Positions 63,745 through 64,000 of a stretch of 64,000 nucleotides of DNA are shown one piece after another. Position 1 is the stretch's first letter; every line of letters begins with the position of its first letter. Source of the stretch: Meghimatium bilineatum (Eukaryota; Mollusca; Gastropoda; Stylommatophora; Philomycidae); assembly GCA_034231615.1 (NCBI GenBank), contig CM067315.1, forward strand, positions 36,162,129 through 36,226,128, written 5' to 3'. A program made the translations under genes and the position numbers. Under the pieces are notes generated by a model. The model saw only the letters and a list, made by a program, of their open reading frames with translations, ran no database searches and had not been told where the DNA came from.

Positions 63745-64000
63745 GATAGGTCCTATATGCAGCGCACATGTTTCTTTGTATTTGACCAACCACATCCCCA
63801 AAAAATGATGTGATCTCGTCAAGACTTTCAACCTGTGTACTCAAGTCACTGAGAACAGACCAATTGAAACAAGGACTATTACAACATCAATGAACATCTC
63901 ATACAAGTATTAAAGTATCCTCAGGAACACAAACACAGAACATGCATATTCGCACACAAGGACCTAAAGACCTTCATGTAAACATAAATAACATAGAGAC
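63745..64000 (-). mobile_element. Family D copy, cut by the window end
   Basis: Inverted match to 10030-10260: 'caaggactattacaacatca', 'gagaacagaccaattgaaac' and 'tgatgtgatctcgtcaagac'. Confidence 0.65.

Overview
This is AT-rich animal (metazoan) DNA. It has split genes with GT-AG introns, LINE and SINE retroposons with target-site duplications (TSDs), hAT-like and TTAA-type DNA transposons, and many minisatellites. My best guess is a lophotrochozoan, possibly a gastropod mollusc. That guess rests on the style of the repeats and on one end of a SPIN-like hAT element, a family reported from a pond snail as well as from tetrapods and a bug. The species is an inference.

One host gene can be reconstructed with confidence: RPAP2/RTR1, the RNA polymerase II CTD phosphatase and Pol II assembly factor, on the + strand from about 23.3 to 49.5 kb. 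Nine coding exons (23313-23448, 26265-26363, 31025-31090, 34469-34596, 35694-36960, 38356-38465, 41218-41298, 48853-48921, 49398-49536) join in phase into about 697 residues. Both cysteine pairs of the zinc finger and the C-terminal conserved blocks are present. A short N-terminal exon upstream may be missing from this model. The introns are filled with younger repeats, including a 90-copy 22-bp array (intron 1), a roughly 59-copy 32-bp array (intron 2) and an almost complete LINE pol region (intron 7).

Layout: 1-17.9 kb is repeat debris, made of LINE tails, SINEs, short arrays and two hAT-like candidates. 17.9-23.3 kb holds a 1.2-kb retroposon with a clean 12-bp TSD, a LINE 3' end, a 62-copy 21-bp array and a SINE directly before RPAP2. 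23.3-49.5 kb is RPAP2. 49.9-64 kb is again repeats, including a hAT MITE with a clean TSD and a 44-bp array.

Three themes tie the window together. First, repeats are nested in repeats, often with readable TSDs or an empty site in a paralogous copy. Second, several minisatellites were visibly seeded from ordinary sequence: a SINE tail, LINE coding ends, and an RPAP2 exon-intron junction. Third, a 1.2-1.3 kb retroposon family without a long ORF, two copies of which carry TSDs, does not match anything I recognise.
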